Origin: Lasioglossum baleicum
Lineage: Eukaryota; Arthropoda; Insecta; Hymenoptera; Halictidae
Assembly: GCF_051020765.1 (NCBI RefSeq)
Contig: NW_027469098.1
Span: 434,001-498,000 of the forward strand
DNA: 64,000 bases
Reading direction: 5' to 3'
Position 1 is the first letter of the stretch. Each line of letters opens with the position of its first letter. The notes beneath the pieces are model-generated. The model worked only from the letters and a program-made list of their open reading frames with translations, was not told where the DNA came from and did not search any database. A program made the position numbers and the translations under genes. Below, piece after piece: positions 28,425 to 41,700 of this stretch.

Positions 28425-29182
28425 TTATGCGTTATGCGTTATGCGTTATGCGTTATGCGTTATGCGTTATGCGTTATGCGTTATGCGTTATGCGTTATGC
28501 GTTATGCGTTATGCGTTATGCGTTATTCGTTATGCGTTATGCGTTATGCGTTATGCGTTATGCGTTATGCGTTATGCGTTATGCGTTATGCGTTATGCGT
28601 TATGCGTTATGCGTTATGCGTTATGCGTTATGCGTTATGCGTTATGCGTTATGCGTTATGCGTTATGCGTTATGCGTTATGCGTTATGCGTTATGCGTTA
28701 TGCGTTATGCGTTATGCGTTATGCGTTATGCGTTATGCGTTATGCGTTATGCGTTATGCGTTATGCGTTATGCGTTATGCGTTATGCGTTATGCGTTATG
28801 CGTTATGCGTTATGCGTTATGCGTTATGCGTTATGCGTTATGCGTTATGCGTTATGCGTTATGCGTTATGCGTTATGCGTTATGCGTTATGCGTTATGCG
28901 TTATGCGTTATGCGTTATGCGTTATGCGTTATGCGTTATGCGTTATGCGTTATGCGTTATGCGTTATGCGTTATGCGTTATGCGTTATGCGTTATGCGTT
29001 ATGCGTTATGCGTTATGCGTTATGCGTTATGCGTTATGCGTTATGCGTTATGCGTTATGCGTTATGCGATATGCGTTATTCGTTATGCGTTATGCGTTAT
29101 GCGTTATGCGTTATGCGTTATGCGTTATGCGTTATGCGTTATGCGTTATGCGTTATCCGTTATGCGTTATGCGTAATGCGTT
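28425..29182. repeat. Near-pure canonical satellite run
   Basis: Almost only TGCGTTA units, with a TTCGTTA at about 28524 and a TGCGATA plus TTCGTTA pair at 29067-29082. The stretch 28528-29064 contains no variant that I can see. A TGCGTAA unit closes it just before the next TGAGTAATGTGTCA. Confidence 0.88.
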
Positions 29183-29546
29183 ATGAGTAATGTGTCATGC
29201 GTTATGCGTTATGCGTTATTCGTTAAGCGTTATGCTTTATGCGTTATGCGTTATGCTTTATGCGTTATGCGTTATGCGTTATGCGTTATGCGTTATGCGT
29301 TATGCGTTATGCGTTATGCGTTATGCGTTATGCGTTATGCGTTATGCGTTATGCGTAATGCGTTATGAGTAATGTGTCATGCGTTATGCGTTATGCGTTA
29401 TTCGTTAAGCGTTATGCTTTATGCGTTATGCGTTATGCTTTATGCGTTATGCGTTATGCGTTATGCGTTATGCGTTATGCGTTATGCGTTATGCGTTATG
29501 CGTTATGCGTTATGCGTTATGCGTTATGCGTTATGCGTTATGCGTT
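29183..29546. repeat. Tandem 182-bp higher-order repeat, two copies
   Basis: The pattern TGAGTAATGTGTCA, TTCGTTA, AGCGTTA, TGCTTTA, two canonical units, TGCTTTA, then canonical units appears at 29184 and again at 29366, exactly 182 bp (26 heptamers) apart. Relatives with a single TGCTTTA lie near the right end of the window at 63274 and 63911. Confidence 0.88.
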
Positions 29547-29757
29547 ATGCGTTATGCGTTATGCGTTATGCGTTATGCGTTATGCGTTATGCGTTATGCG
29601 TTATGCGTTATGCGTTATGCGTTATGCGTTATGCGTTATGCGTTATGTGTTATGCGTTATGCGTTATGCGTTATGCGTTATTCGTTATGCGTTATGCGTT
29701 ATGCGTTATGCGTTATGCGTTATGCGTTATGCGTTATGCGTTATGCGTTATGCGTTA
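29547..29757. repeat. Short satellite linker before landmark A copy 5
   Basis: Canonical heptamers with one TGTGTTA (about 29646) and one TTCGTTA (about 29683). Nothing else seen. Confidence 0.85.
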
Positions 29758-29999
29758 TGCATTTTGCGTTATGCGTTATGCGTTATCCGTTATCCGTTAT
29801 GCGTTATGCGTTATGCGTTATGTGTTATGCGTTGTGCTTTACGGGTTATGCGATATGCGTTATGCGTTATGACTTTTTCATTGAGCGTTATGCGTTATGC
29901 GTAATGCGTTACGCATTATGCGTTATGCGTTATGCGTAATGCGTTATGAGTAATGTGTCATGCGTTATGCGTTATGGGTTATGCGTTATGCGATATGCG
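29758..29999. repeat. HOR landmark A, copy 5
   Basis: By eye identical over its full length to copy 1 at 4258-4499, including the TACGCATTATG variant, TGAGTAATGTGTCA at 29947 and the trailing TGGGTTA and TGCGATA units. As after copy 1, a canonical run and a single-T insertion (30283-30284) follow. It is the only type A landmark right of the first landmark B. Confidence 0.9.
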
Positions 30000-32689
30000 T
30001 TATGCGTTATGCGTTATGCGTTATGCGTTATGCGTTATGCGTTATGCGTTATGCGTTATGCGTTATGCGTTATGCGTTATGCGTTATGCGTTATGCGTTA
30101 TGCGTTATGCGTTATGCGTTATGCGTTATGCGTTATGCGTTATGCGTTATGCGTTATGCGTTATGCGTTATGCGTTATGCGTTATGCGTTATGCGTTATG
30201 CGTTATGCGTTATGCGTTATGCGTTATGCGTTATGCGTTATGCGTTATGCGTTATGCGTTATGCGTTATGCGTTATGCGTTATTGCGTTATGCGTTATGC
30301 GTTATGCGTTATGCGTTATGCGTTATGCGTTATGCGTTATGCGTTATGCGTTATGCGTTATGCGTTATGCGTTATGCGTTATGCGTTATGCGTTATGCGT
30401 TATGCGTTATGCGTTATGCGTTATGCGTTATGCGTTATGCGTTATGCGTTATGCGTTATGCGTTATGCGTTATGCGTTATGCGTTATGCGTTATGCGTTA
30501 TGCGTTATGCGTTATGCGTTATGCGTTATGCGTTATGCGTTATGCGTTATGCGTTATGCGTTATGCGTTATGCGTTATGCGTTATGCGTTATGCGTTATG
30601 CGTTATGCGTTATGCGTTATGCGCTATGCGTTATGCGTTATGCGTTATGCGTTATGCGATATGCGTCATGCGTTAAGCGTTATGCGTTATGCGTTATGCG
30701 TTATGCGTCATGCGTTATCCGTTATGCGTTATCCGTTATGCGTTATGCGTTATGCGTTATGCGATATGCGTCCTGCGTTAAGCGTCATGCGTTATGCGTT
30801 ATGCGTTATGCGTCATGCGTTATCCGTTATGCGTTATCCGTTATCCGTTATGCGTTATGCGTTATGCGTTATGCGTTATTCGTTAAGCGTTATGCGTTAA
30901 GCGATATGCGTCATTCGTTATGCGTTATGCGTTATGCGTTATTCGTTAAGCGTTATGCGTTAAGCGATATGCGTCATTCGTTATGCGTTATGCGTTATGC
31001 GTTATGCGATATGCGTCATTCGTTATGCGTTATCCGTTATGCGTTATGCGTTATGCGTTATGCGTTATGCGTTATTCGTTAAGCGTTATGCGTCATTCGT
31101 TATGCGTTATGCGTTATGCGTTATGCGTTATGCGTTATGCGTTATTCGTTAAGCGTTATGCGTTATGCGTTATGCGTTATGCGTTATGCGTTATGCGTTA
31201 TGCGTTATGCGTTATGGGTTATGCGTTATGCGTTATGCGTTATGCGTTATGCGTTATGCGTTATGCGTTATGCGTTATGCGTTATGCGTTATGCGTTATG
31301 CGTTATGCGTTATGCGTTATGCGTTATGCGTTATGCGTTATGCGTTATGCGTTATGCGTTATGCGTTATGCGTTATGCGTTATGCGTTATGCGTTATGCG
31401 TTATGCGTTATGCGTTATGCGATATGCGTCATGCGTTATGCGTTATTCGTTAAGCGTTATGCGTTATGCGTTATGCGATATGCGTCATTCGTTATGCGTT
31501 ATGCGTTATGCGTTATGCGTTATGCGTTATGCGTTATTCGTTAAGCGTTATGCGTTATGCGTTATGCGTTATGCGTTATGCGTTATGCGTTATGCGTTAT
31601 TCGTTAAGCGTTATGCGTTATGCGTTATGCGTTATGCGTTATGCGTTATGCGTTATGCGTTATGCGCTATGCGTTATGCGTTATGCGTTATGCGTTATGC
31701 GATATGCGTCATGCGTTAAGCGTTATGCGTTATGCGTTATGCGTTATGCGTCATGCGTTATCCGTTATGCGTTATCCGTTATGCGTTATGCGTTATGCGT
31801 TATGCGATATGCGTCCTGCGTTAAGCGTCATGCGTTATGCGTTATGCGTTATGCGTCATGCGTTATCCGTTATGCGTTATCCGTTATGCGTTATGCGTTA
31901 TGCGTTATGCGTTATTCGTTAAGCGTTATGCGTTAAGAGATATGCGTCATTCGTTATGCGTTATGCGTTATGCGTTATGCGATATGCGTCATTCGTTATG
32001 CGTTATCCGTTATGCGTTATGCGTTATGCGTTATGCGTTATGCGTTATTCGTTAAGCGTTATGCGTCATTCGTTATGCGTTATGCGTTATGCGTTATGCG
32101 TTATGCGTTATGCGTTATTCGTTAAGCGTTATGCGTTATGCGTTATGCGTTATGCGTTATGCGTTATGCGTTATGGGTTATGCGTTATGCGTTATGCGTT
32201 ATGCGTTATGCGTTATGCGTTATGCGTTATGCGTTATTCGTTAAGCGTTATGCGTTATGCGTTATGCGTTATGCGTTATGCGTTATGCGTTATGCGTTAT
32301 GCGTTATGGGTTATGCGTTATGCGTTATGCGTTATGGGTTATGCGTTATGCGTTATGCGTTATGCGTTATGCGCTATGCGTCATGCGTTATGCGTTATGC
32401 GATATGCGTCATGCGTTAAGCGTTATGCGTTATGCGTTATGCGTTATGCGTTATGCGTTATGCGTTATGCGTTATGCGTTATGCGTTATGCGTTATGCGT
32501 TATGCGTTATGCGTTATGCGTTATGCGTTATGCGTTATGCGTTATGCGTTATGCGTTATGCGTTATGCGTTATGCGTTATGCGTTATGCGTTATGCGTTA
32601 TGCGTTATGCGTTATGCGTTATGCGTTATGCGTTATGCGTTATGCGTTATGCGTTATGCGTTATGCGTTACGCGTTATGCGTTATGCGT

Positions 32690-33800
32690 TATGCGTTATG
32701 CGTTATGCGTTATGCGTTATGCGTTATGCGTTATGCGTTATGCGTTATGCGCTATGCGTTATGCGTTATGCGTTATGCGTTATGCGATATGCGTCATGCG
32801 TTATGCGTTATTCGTTAAGCGTTATGCGTTATGCGTTATGCGATATGCGTCATTCGTTATGCGTTATGCGTTATGCGTTATGCGTTATGCGTTATGCGTT
32901 ATGCGTTATGCGTTATGCGTTATGCGTTATGCGTTATGCGCTATGCGTTATGCTTTATGCGTTATGCGTTATGCGTTATGCGTTATGCGTTATGCGTTAT
33001 GCGTTATGCGTTATGCGTTATGCGTTATGCGTTATGCGTTATGCGTTATGCGTTATGCGTTATGCGTTATGCGTTATGCGTTATGCGTTATGCGTTATGC
33101 GTTATGCGTTATGCGTTATGCGTTATGCGTTATGCGTTATGCGTTATGCGTTATGCGTTATGCGTTATGCGTTATGCGTTATGCGTTATGCGTTATGCGT
33201 TATGCGTTATGCGTTATGCGTTATGCGTTATGCGTTATGCGTTATGCGTTATGCGTTATGCGTTATGCGTTATGCGTTATGCGTTATTCGTTAAGCGTTA
33301 TGCGTTATGCGTTATGCGTTATGCGTTATGCGTTATGCGTTATGCGTTATGCGTTATGCGTTATGCGTTATTCGTTAAGCGTTATGCGTTATGCGTTATG
33401 CGTTATGCGTTATGCGTTATGCGTTATGCGCTATGCGTTATGCGTTATGCGTTATGCGTTATGCGATATGCGTCATGCGTTAAGCGTTATGCGTTATGCG
33501 TTATGCGTTATGCGTCATGCGTTATCCGTTATGCGTTATCCGTTATGCGTTATGCGTTATGCGTTATGCGATATGCGTCCTGCGTTAAGCGTCATGCGTT
33601 ATGCGTTATGCGTTATGCGTCATGCGTTATCCGTTATGCGTTATCCGTTATGCGTTATGCGTTATGCGTTATGCGTTATTCGTTAAGCGTTATGCGTTAA
33701 GAGATATGCGTCATTCGTTATGCGTTATGCGTTATGCGTTATGCGATATGCGTCATTCGTTATGCGTTATCCGTTATGCGTTATGCGTTATGCGTTATGC
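32690..33800. repeat. HOR tandem duplication, member 1 (offset about 1.37 kb)
   Basis: The order TGCGCTA, TGCGATA/TGCGTCA, TTCGTTA, TGCTTTA (about 32952), a long canonical run, two TTCGTTA/AGCGTTA pairs, TGCGTCC (33577) and AAGAGATATG (33697) recurs at 34069-35172. The offset is 1379 bp on the left and 1372 bp on the right, a difference of one heptamer. Confidence 0.82.
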
Positions 33801-34068
33801 GTTATGCGTTATGCGTTATGCGTTATGCGTTATGCGTTATGCGTTATGCGTTATGCGTTATGCGTTATTCGTTAAGCGTTATGCGTTATGCGTTATGCGT
33901 TATGCGTTATGCGTTATGCGTTATGCGTTATGCGTTATGCGTTATGCGTTATTCGTTAAGCGTTATGCGTTATGCGTTATGCGTTATGCGTTATGCGTTA
34001 TGCGTTATGCGCTATGCGTTATGCGTTATGCGTTATGCGTTATGCGTTACGCGTTATGCGTTATGCGT

Positions 34069-35172
34069 TATGCGTTATGCGTTATGCGTTATGCGTTATG
34101 CGTTATGCGTTATGCGTTATGCGTTATGCGCTATGCGTTATGCGTTATGCGTTATGCGTTATGCGATATGCGTCATGCGTTATGCGTTATTCGTTAAGCG
34201 TTATGCGTTATGCGTTATGCGATATGCGTCATTCGTTATGCGTTATGCGTTATGCGTTATGCGTTATGCGTTATGCGTTATGCGTTATGCGTTATGCGTT
34301 ATGCGTTATGCGTTATGCGCTATGCGTTATGCTTTATGCGTTATGCGTTATGCGTTATGCGTTATGCGTTATGCGTTATGCGTTATGCGTTATGCGTTAT
34401 GCGTTATGCGTTATGCGTTATGCGTTATGCGTTATGCGTTATGCGTTATGCGTTATGCGTTATGCGTTATGCGTTATGCGTTATGCGTTATGCGTTATGC
34501 GTTATGCGTTATGCGTTATGCGTTATGCGTTATGCGTTATGCGTTATGCGTTATGCGTTATGCGTTATGCGTTATGCGTTATGCGTTATGCGTTATGCGT
34601 TATGCGTTATGCGTTATGCGTTATGCGTTATGCGTTATGCGTTATGCGTTATGCGTTATTCGTTAAGCGTTATGCGTTATGCGTTATGCGTTATGCGTTA
34701 TGCGTTATGCGTTATGCGTTATGCGTTATGCGTTATGCGTTATTCGTTAAGCGTTATGCGTTATGCGTTATGCGTTATGCGTTATGCGTTATGCGTTATG
34801 CGCTATGCGTTATGCGTTATGCGTTATGCGTTATGCGATATGCGTCATGCGTTAAGCGTTATGCGTTATGCGTTATGCGTTATGCGTCATGCGTTATCCG
34901 TTATGCGTTATCCGTTATGCGTTATGCGTTATGCGTTATGCGATATGCGTCCTGCGTTAAGCGTCATGCGTTATGCGTTATGCGTTATGCGTCATGCGTT
35001 ATCCGTTATGCGTTATCCGTTATGCGTTATGCGTTATGCGTTATGCGTTATTCGTTAAGCGTTATGCGTTAAGAGATATGCGTCATTCGTTATGCGTTAT
35101 GCGTTATGCGTTATGCGATATGCGTCATTCGTTATGCGTTATCCGTTATGCGTTATGCGTTATGCGTTATGC
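34069..35172. repeat. HOR tandem duplication, member 2 (offset about 1.37 kb)
   Basis: Partner of 32690-33800, with TGCTTTA at about 34331, TGCGTCC at 34949 and AAGAGATATG at about 35069. Differences are one heptamer of length and few or no substitutions by eye. Confidence 0.82.
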
Positions 35173-36267
35173 GTTATGCGTTATTCGTTAAGCGTTATGC
35201 GTCATTCGTTATGCGTTATGCGTTATGCGTTATGCGTTATGCGTTATGCGTTATTCGTTAAGCGTTATGCGTTATGCGTTATGCGTTATGCGTTATGCGT
35301 TATGCGTTATGGGTTATGCGTTATGCGTTATGCGTTATGCGTTATGCGTTATGCGTTATGCGTTATTCGTTAAGCGTTATGCGTTATGCGTTATGCGTTA
35401 TGCGTTATGCGTTATGCGTTATGCGTTATGCGTTATGCGTTATGGGTTATGCGTTATGCGTTATGCGTTATGGGTTATGCGTTATGCGTTATGCGTTATG
35501 CGTTATGCGCTATGCGCTATGCGTTATGCGTTATGCGTTATGCGATATGCGTCATGCGTTAAGCGTTATGCGTTATGCGTTATGCGTTATGCGTTATGCG
35601 TTATGCGTTATGCGTTATGCGTTATGCGTTATGCGTTATGCGTTATGCGTTATGCGTTATGCGTTATGCGTTATGCGTTATGCGTTATGCGTTATGCGTT
35701 ATGCGTTATGCGTTATGCGTTATGCGTTATGCGTTATGCGTTATGCGTTATGCGTTATGCGTTATGCGTTATGCGTTATGCGTTATGCGTTATGCGTTAT
35801 GCGTTATGCGTTATGCGTTATGCGTTATGCGTTATGCGTTATGCGTTATGCGTCATGCGTTATGCGTTATGCGTTATGCGTTATGCGTTATGCGTTATGC
35901 GTTATGCGTTATGCGTTATGCGTTATGCGTTATGCGCTATGCGTTATGCGTTATGCGTTATGCGTTATGCGTTATGCGTTATGCGTTATGCGTTATGCGT
36001 TATGCGTTATGCGTTATGCGTTATGCGTTATGCGTTATGCGTTATGCGTTATTCGTTAAGCGTTATGCGTTATGCGTTATGCGATATGCGTCATTCGTTA
36101 TGCGTTATGCGTTATGCGTTATGCGTTATGCGTTATGCGTTATGCGTTATGCGTTATGCGTTATGCGTTATGCGTTATGCGTTATGCGTTATGCGTTATG
36201 CGCTATGCGTTATGCTTTATGCGTTATGCGTTATGCGATATGCGTCATGCGTTAAGCGTTATGCGTT

Positions 36268-37760
36268 ATGCGTTATGCGTTATGCGTCATGCGTTATCCG
36301 TTATGCGTTATCCGTTATGCGTTATGCGTTATGCGATATGCGTCCTGCGTTAAGCGTCATGCGTTATGCGTTATGCGTTATGCGTCATGCGTTATCCGTT
36401 ATGCGTTATCCGTTATGCGTTATGCGTTATGCGTTATGCGTTATGCGTTATTCGTTAAGCGTTATGCGTTAAGAGATATGCGTCATTCGTTATGCGTTAT
36501 GCGTTATGCGTTATGCGATATGCGTCATTCGTTATGCGTTATCCGTTATGCGTTATGCGTTATGCGTTATGCGTTATGCGTTATGCGTTATGCGTTATGC
36601 GTTATTCGTTAAGCGTTATGCGTCATTCGTTATGCGTTATGCGTTATGCGTTATGCGTTATGCGTTATGCGTTATTCGTTAAGCGTTATGCGTTATGCGT
36701 TATGCGTTATGCGTTATGCGTTATGCGTTATGCGTTATGGGTTATGCGTTATGCGTTATGCGTTATGCGTTATGCGTTATGCGTTATGCGTTATTCGTTA
36801 AGCGTTATGCGTTATGCGTTATGCGTTATGCGTTATGCGTTATGCGTTATGCGTTATGCGTTATGCGTTATGCGTTATGCGTTATGGGTTATGCGTTATG
36901 CGTTATGCGTTATGGGTTATGCGTTATGCGTTATGCGTTATGCGTTATGCGCTATGCGTTATGCGTTATGCGTTATGCGATATGCGATATGCGTCATGCG
37001 TTAAGCGTTATGCGTTATGCGTTATGCGTTATGCGTTATGCGTTATGCGTTATGCGTTATGCGTTATGCGTTATGCGTTATGCGTTATGCGTTATGCGTT
37101 ATGCGTTATGCGTTATGCGTTATGCGTTATGCGTTATGCGTTATGCGTTATGCGTTATGCGTTATGCGTTATGCGTTATGCGTTATGCGTTATGCGTTAT
37201 GCGTTATGCGTTATTCGTTAAGCGTTATGCGTTATGCGTTATGCGATATGCGTCATTCGTTATGCGTCATTCGTTATGCGTTATGCGTTATGCGTTATGC
37301 GTTATGCGTTATTCGTTAAGCGTTATGCGTTATGCGTTATGCGTTATGCGTTATGCGTTATGCGTTATGCGTTATGCGTTATGCGTTATTCGTTAAGCGT
37401 TATGCGTTATGCGTTATGCGTTATGCGTTATGCGTTATGCGTTATGCGCTATGCGTTATGCGTTATGCGTTATGCGTTATGCGATATGCGTCATGCGTTA
37501 AGCGTTATGCGTTATGCGTTATGCGTTATGCGTCATGCGTTATCCGTTATGCGTTATCCGTTATGCGTTATGCGTTATGCGTTATGCGATATGCGTCCTG
37601 CGTTAAGTGTCATGCGTTATGCGTTATGCGTTATGCGTCATGCGTTATCCGTTATGCGTTATCCGTTATGCGTTATGCGTTATGCGTTATGCGTTATTCG
37701 TTAAGCGTTATGCGTTAAGAGATATGCGTCATTCGTTATGCGTTATGCGTTATGCGTTAT
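36268..37760. repeat. HOR block q-p, copy 1
   Basis: Contains a q-type module (TGCGTCC at 36342 followed by AAGCGTCATG) and a p-type module (TGCGTCC at 37595 followed by AAGTGTCATG). The AAGTGTCATG variant is otherwise found only at 40022 and 44649. The block recurs at 38704 (offset 2436 falling to 2415) and 43345 (offset 7077). Confidence 0.82.
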
Positions 37761-38703
37761 GCGATATGCGTCATTCGTTATGCGTTATCCGTTATGCGTT
37801 ATGCGTTATGCGTTATGCGTTATGCGTTATTCGTTAAGCGTTATGCGTCATTCGTTATGCGTTATGCGTTATGCGTTATGCGTTATGCGTTATGGGTTAT
37901 GCGTTATGCGTTATGCGTTATGGGTTATGCGTTATGCGTTATGCGTTATGCGTTATGCGCTATGCGCTATGCGTTATGCGTTATGCGTTATGCGATATGC
38001 GTCATGCGTTAAGCGTTATGCGTTATGCGTTATGCGTTATGCGTTATGCGTTATGCGTTATGCGTTATGCGTTATGCGTTATGCGTTATGCGTTATGCGT
38101 TATGCGTTATGCGTTATGCGTTATGCGTTATGCGTTATGCGTTATGCGTTATGCGTTATGCGTTATGCGTTATGCGTTATGCGTTATGCGTTATGCGTTA
38201 TGCGTTATGCGTTATGCGTTATGCGTTATGCGTTATGCGTTATGCGTTATGCGTTATGCGTTATGCGTTATGCGTTATGCGTTATGCGTTATGCGTTATG
38301 CGTTATGCGTTATGCGTTATGCGTTATGCGTTATGCGTTATGCGTTATGCGTTATGCGTTATGCGTCATGCGTTATGCGTTATGCGTTATGCGTTATGCG
38401 TTATGCGTTATGCGTTATGCGTTATGCGTTATGCGCTATGCGTTATGCGTTATGCGTTATGCGTTATGCGATATGCGTCATGCGTTATGCGTTATGCGTT
38501 ATTCGTTAAGCGTTATGCGTTATGCGTTATGCGATATGCGTCATTCGTTATGCGTTATGCGTTATGCGTTATGCGTTATGCGTTATGCGTTATGCGTTAT
38601 GCGTTATGCGTTATGCGTTATGCGTTATGCGTTATGCGCTATGCGTTATGCTTTATGCGTTATGCGTTATGCGATATGCGTCATGCGTTAAGCGTTATGC
38701 GTT

Positions 38704-41700
38704 ATGCGTTATGCGTTATGCGTCATGCGTTATCCGTTATGCGTTATCCGTTATGCGTTATGCGTTATGCGATATGCGTCCTGCGTTAAGCGTCATGCGT
38801 TATGCGTTATGCGTTATGCGTCATGCGTTATCCGTTATGCGTTATCCGTTATGCGTTATGCGTTATGCGTTATGCGTTATGCGTTATTCGTTAAGCGTTA
38901 TGCGTTAAGAGATATGCGTCATTCGTTATGCGTTATGCGTTATGCGTTATGCGATATGCGTCATTCGTTATGCGTTATCCGTTATGCGTTATGCGTTATG
39001 CGTTATGCGTTATGCGTTATGCGTTATGCGTTATGCGTTATTCGTTAAGCGTTATGCGTCATTCGTTATGCGTTATGCGTTATGCGTTATGCGTTATGCG
39101 TTATGCGTTATTCGTTAAGCGTTATGCGTTATGCGTTATGCGTTATGCGTTATGCGTTATGCGTTATGCGTTATGGGTTATGCGTTATGCGTTATGCGTT
39201 ATGCGTTATGCGTTATGCGTTATGCGTTATTCGTTAAGCGTTATGCGTTATGCGTTATGCGTTATGCGTTATGCGTTATGCGTTATGCGTTATGCGTTAT
39301 GCGTTATGCGTTATGCGTTATGGGTTATGCGTTATGCGTTATGCGTTATGGGTTATGCGTTATGCGTTATGCGTTATGCGTTATGCGCTATGCGTTATGC
39401 GTTATGCGTTATGCGATATGCGATATGCGTCATGCGTTAAGCGTTATGCGTTATGCGTTATGCGTTATGCGTTATGCGTTATGCGTTATGCGTTATGCGT
39501 TATGCGTTATGCGTTATGCGTTATGCGTTATGCGTTATGCGTTATGCGTTATGCGTTATGCGTTATGCGTTATGCGTTATGCGTTATGCGTTATGCGTTA
39601 TGCGTTATGCGTTATGCGTTATGCGTTATTCGTTAAGCGTTATGCGTTATGCGTTATGCGATATGCGTCATTCGTTATGCGTTATGCGTTATGCGTTATG
39701 CGTTATGCGTTATGCGTTATGCGTTATTCGTTAAGCGTTATGCGTTATGCGTTATGCGTTATGCGTTATGCGTTATGCGTTATGCGTTATGCGTTATGCG
39801 TTATTCGTTAAGCGTTATGCGTTATGCGTTATGCGTTATGCGTTATGCGTTATGCGTTATGCGCTATGCGTTATGCGTTATGCGTTATGCGTTATGCGAT
39901 ATGCGTCATGCGTTAAGCGTTATGCGTTATGCGTTATGCGTTATGCGTCATGCGTTATCCGTTATGCGTTATCCGTTATGCGTTATGCGTTATGCGTTAT
40001 GCGATATGCGTCCTGCGTTAAGTGTCATGCGTTATGCGTTATGCGTTATGCGTCATGCGTTATCCGTTATGCGTTATCCGTTATGCGTTATGCGTTATGC
40101 GTTATGCGTTATTCGTTAAGCGTTATGCGTTAAGAGATATGCGTCATTCGTTATGCGTTATGCGTTATGCGTTATGCGATATGCGTCATTCGTTATGCGT
40201 TATCCGTTATGCGTTATGCGTTATGCGTTATGCGTTATGCGTTATTCGTTAAGCGTTATGCGTCATTCGTTATGCGTTATGCGTTATGCGTTATGCGTTA
40301 TGCGTTATGCGTTATTCGTTAAGCGTTATGCGTTATGCGTTATGCGTTATGCGTTATGCGTTATGCGTTATGGGTTATGCGTTATGCGTTATGCGTTATG
40401 CGTTATGCGTTATGCGTTATGCGTTATGCGTTATTCGTTAAGCGTTATGCGTTATGCGTTATGCGTTATGCGTTATGCGTTATGCGTTATGCGTTATGCG
40501 TTATGCGTTATGGGTTATGCGTTATGCGTTATGCGTTATGGGTTATGCGTTATGCGTTATGCGTTATGCGTTATGCGCTATGCGCTATGCGTTATGCGTT
40601 ATGCGTTATGCGATATGCGTCATGCGTTAAGCGTTATGCGTTATGCGTTATGCGTTATGCGTTATGCGTTATGCGTTATGCGTTATGCGTTATGCGTTAT
40701 GCGTTATGCGTTATGCGTTATGCGTTATGCGTTATGCGTTATGCGTTATGCGTTATGCGTTATGCGTTATGCGTTATGCGTTATGCGTTATGCGTTATGC
40801 GTTATGCGTTATGCGTTATGCGTTATGCGTTATGCGTTATGCGTTATGCGTTATGCGTTATGCGTTATGCGTTATGCGTTATGCGTTATGCGTTATGCGT
40901 TATGCGTTATGCGTTATGCGTTATGCGTTATGCGTTATGCGTTATGCGTTATGCGTTATGCGTTATGCGTTATGCGTTATGCGTTATGCGTTATGCGTTA
41001 TGCGTTATGCGTTATGCGTTATGCGTTATGCGTTATGCGTTATGCGTTATGCGTTATGCGTTATGCGTTATGCGTTATGCGTTATGCGTTATGCGTTATG
41101 CGTTATGCGTTACGCGCTATGCGTTATGCGTTATGCGTTATGCGTTATGCGATATGCGTCATGCGTTATGCGTTATTCGTTAAGCGTTATGCGTTATGCG
41201 TTATGCGATATGCGTCATTCGTTATGCGTTATGCGTTATGCGTTATGCGTTATGCGTTATGCGTTATGCGTTATGCGTTATGCGTTATGCGTTATGCGTT
41301 ATGCGTTATGCGTTATGCGTTATGCGTTATGCGTTATGCGCTATGCGTTATGCTTTATGCGTTATGCGTTATGCGATATGCGTCATGCGTTAAGCGTTAT
41401 GCGTTATGCGTTATGCGTTATGCGTCATGCGTTATCCGTTATGCGTTATCCGTTATGCGTTATGCGTTATGCGATATGCGTCCTGCGTTAAGCGTCATGC
41501 GTTATGCGTTATGCGTTATGCGTCATGCGTTATCCGTTATGCGTTATCCGTTATGCGTTATGCGTTATGCGTTATGCGTTATGCGTTATTCGTTAAGCGT
41601 TATGCGTTAAGAGATATGCGTCATTCGTTATGCGTTATGCGTTATGCGTTATGCGTTATGCGATATGCGTCATTCGTTATGCGTTATCCGTTATGCGTTA

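Noticed and set aside
4258..30000. Whether landmarks are remnants of an inserted mobile element
   Set aside because: Landmarks keep the 7-bp register throughout and most of their units are one or two substitutions from TGCGTTA, so they derive from the satellite itself.
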